A stretch of 64,000 nucleotides of DNA from Chitinophagaceae bacterium. Its GTDB lineage: Bacteria; Bacteroidota; Bacteroidia; Chitinophagales; Chitinophagaceae. The stretch spans positions 1 through 64,000 of the forward strand of contig JAEUVO010000028.1 in NCBI GenBank assembly GCA_016786885.1, given 5' to 3'. The first letter of the stretch is position 1. Every line of letters starts with the position of its first letter. Below, piece after piece: positions 63,550 through 64,000 of the stretch. The notes beneath the pieces are model-generated. The model saw only the letters and a program-made list of their open reading frames with translations, was not told the DNA's origin and did no database searches. A program made the translations under genes and the position numbers.

Positions 63550-64000
63550 CGATAAGTTTTATCTTATCGCTGTTATGTGTAGCGTTACGATAACCACTGT
63601 TAATTGCAAAACGAAGAAAATAATTCCCTTTTGCCAGGCCCGGGTTAATAATGACAGATACTTTTTTCTGTTCAACCATTTCTTTCAGTGATAAGCGGGT
63701 ATAAATATCTTTTTTCCATTTACCGGACTGGTAAACACCAATTCTTATTGTATCATATAGGTTGGCAGACTTATTGATAAAATTGGCATACTGCTCAGGA
63801 ATAGTAAAGGAGCAATCCAGGGTAAACTCAGCTCCTTCCCGTAAACTCACTTCATTTTGACTGACTTCTATTTTCACTTTGGCAAATGAAATGAAAGATG
63901 AATCATATTTATAGCCTATCCGGCCGATACTGGTTTTTAATGAATCGTTGAAACGGTATAAGTCATACTTATCCAGGTAATAAACTTTCTTTCCTAGCAG
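63542..64000 (-). CDS. C-terminal fragment of a larger protein (cut by the window end)
   Basis: The frame ends at the stop at 63542 and stays open through the window end at 64000 (153 codons in view before the stop), so only the C-terminus is seen. The visible part is beta-rich (FTLDCSFTIPEQYANFINKS, GKWKKDIYTRLSLKEMVEQK, GNYFLRFAINSGYRNATHNS) with no recognised family; it may be the periplasmic tail of a membrane or surface protein. The internal GTG at 63877 is not the true start. Its 3' end overlaps mtgA by 8 bp. Confidence 0.7.
   Translation of the reverse strand: MLGKKVYYLDKYDLYRFNDSLKTSIGRIGYKYDSSFISFAKVKIEVSQNEVSLREGAEFTLDCSFTIPEQYANFINKSANLYDTIRIGVYQSGKWKKDIYTRLSLKEMVEQKKVSVIINPGLAKGNYFLRFAINSGYRNATHNSDKIKLIVN

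Overview
The window looks like chromosomal DNA of a Bacteroidota bacterium, most likely of the Chitinophagaceae type. The evidence is: type IX secretion (T9SS) cargo proteins with gliding-motility type C-terminal sorting domains, a PorP/SprF-like partner, Bacteroidota promoter elements (TTTG and TAnnTTTG), A-rich leaders without clear Shine-Dalgarno sequences, and Bacteroidota-specific families (DUF2480, YARHG lipoprotein, S46 peptidase, reg_prop-type histidine kinase). No rRNA, CRISPR array or classical transposase gene is visible.

Layout. 0-8.7 kb holds housekeeping genes: tRNA-Phe, recQ, an arabinose-5-phosphate isomerase (Kdo pathway), a mannose-1-phosphate guanylyltransferase, a DnaQ-like exonuclease, RidA, an MmcQ/YjbR protein, a methionine-type aminotransferase and a DMT transporter. 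8.7-12.4 kb is a compact arsenic operon: arsR with an operator/promoter, an ArsN2-cupin fusion, arsM, an unlisted 28-residue cysteine-rich micropeptide, a perfect palindrome, and an Acr3-ArsC fusion. 12.4-22.3 kb holds an NTF2-like protein, a GT39-type glycosyltransferase, a TPR protein, nadA, a 550-bp AT-rich intergenic region with DnaA-box-like sites, an S46 dipeptidyl-peptidase, a PpiD-like foldase and a DUF2480 protein.

22.3-30.4 kb is the accessory zone. It carries two GxxExxY (PD-(D/E)XK-like) loci, each bounded by inverted repeats made of short tandem units. One is killed by an amber codon. The other is intact and followed by a decayed, internally deleted copy. Between them lie corA, a lipoprotein glycosidase, and a cassette-like run of three unrelated small genes, all on the minus strand and separated by long imperfect palindromes. 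A KdnB-like dehydrogenase and kdsB flank the intact GxxExxY element, pointing to Kdo or 8-amino-Kdo lipopolysaccharide chemistry.

30.4-39.5 kb holds SH3, fatty-acid-hydroxylase, DUF2007, YARHG and DUF2306 proteins, dnaN, and an operon of an unknown protein, a cytoplasmic trypsin-like protease and recX. 39.5-54.2 kb is a surface/T9SS block: a two-component system, two tandem IgGFc-binding/PKD giant proteins, a YCF48/SprB-type cargo and its PorP/SprF partner. 54.2-64 kb holds an omega-amidase, an S41 peptidase, thiL, an inositol monophosphatase, a GT2 fusion protein, a GH3-family acyl-adenylase, a LysE transporter, mtgA and a gene cut by the window end.

The best candidates for something new are the cysteine-rich micropeptide of the ars operon, the GxxExxY repeat-bounded elements, and the palindrome-separated gene cassettes.
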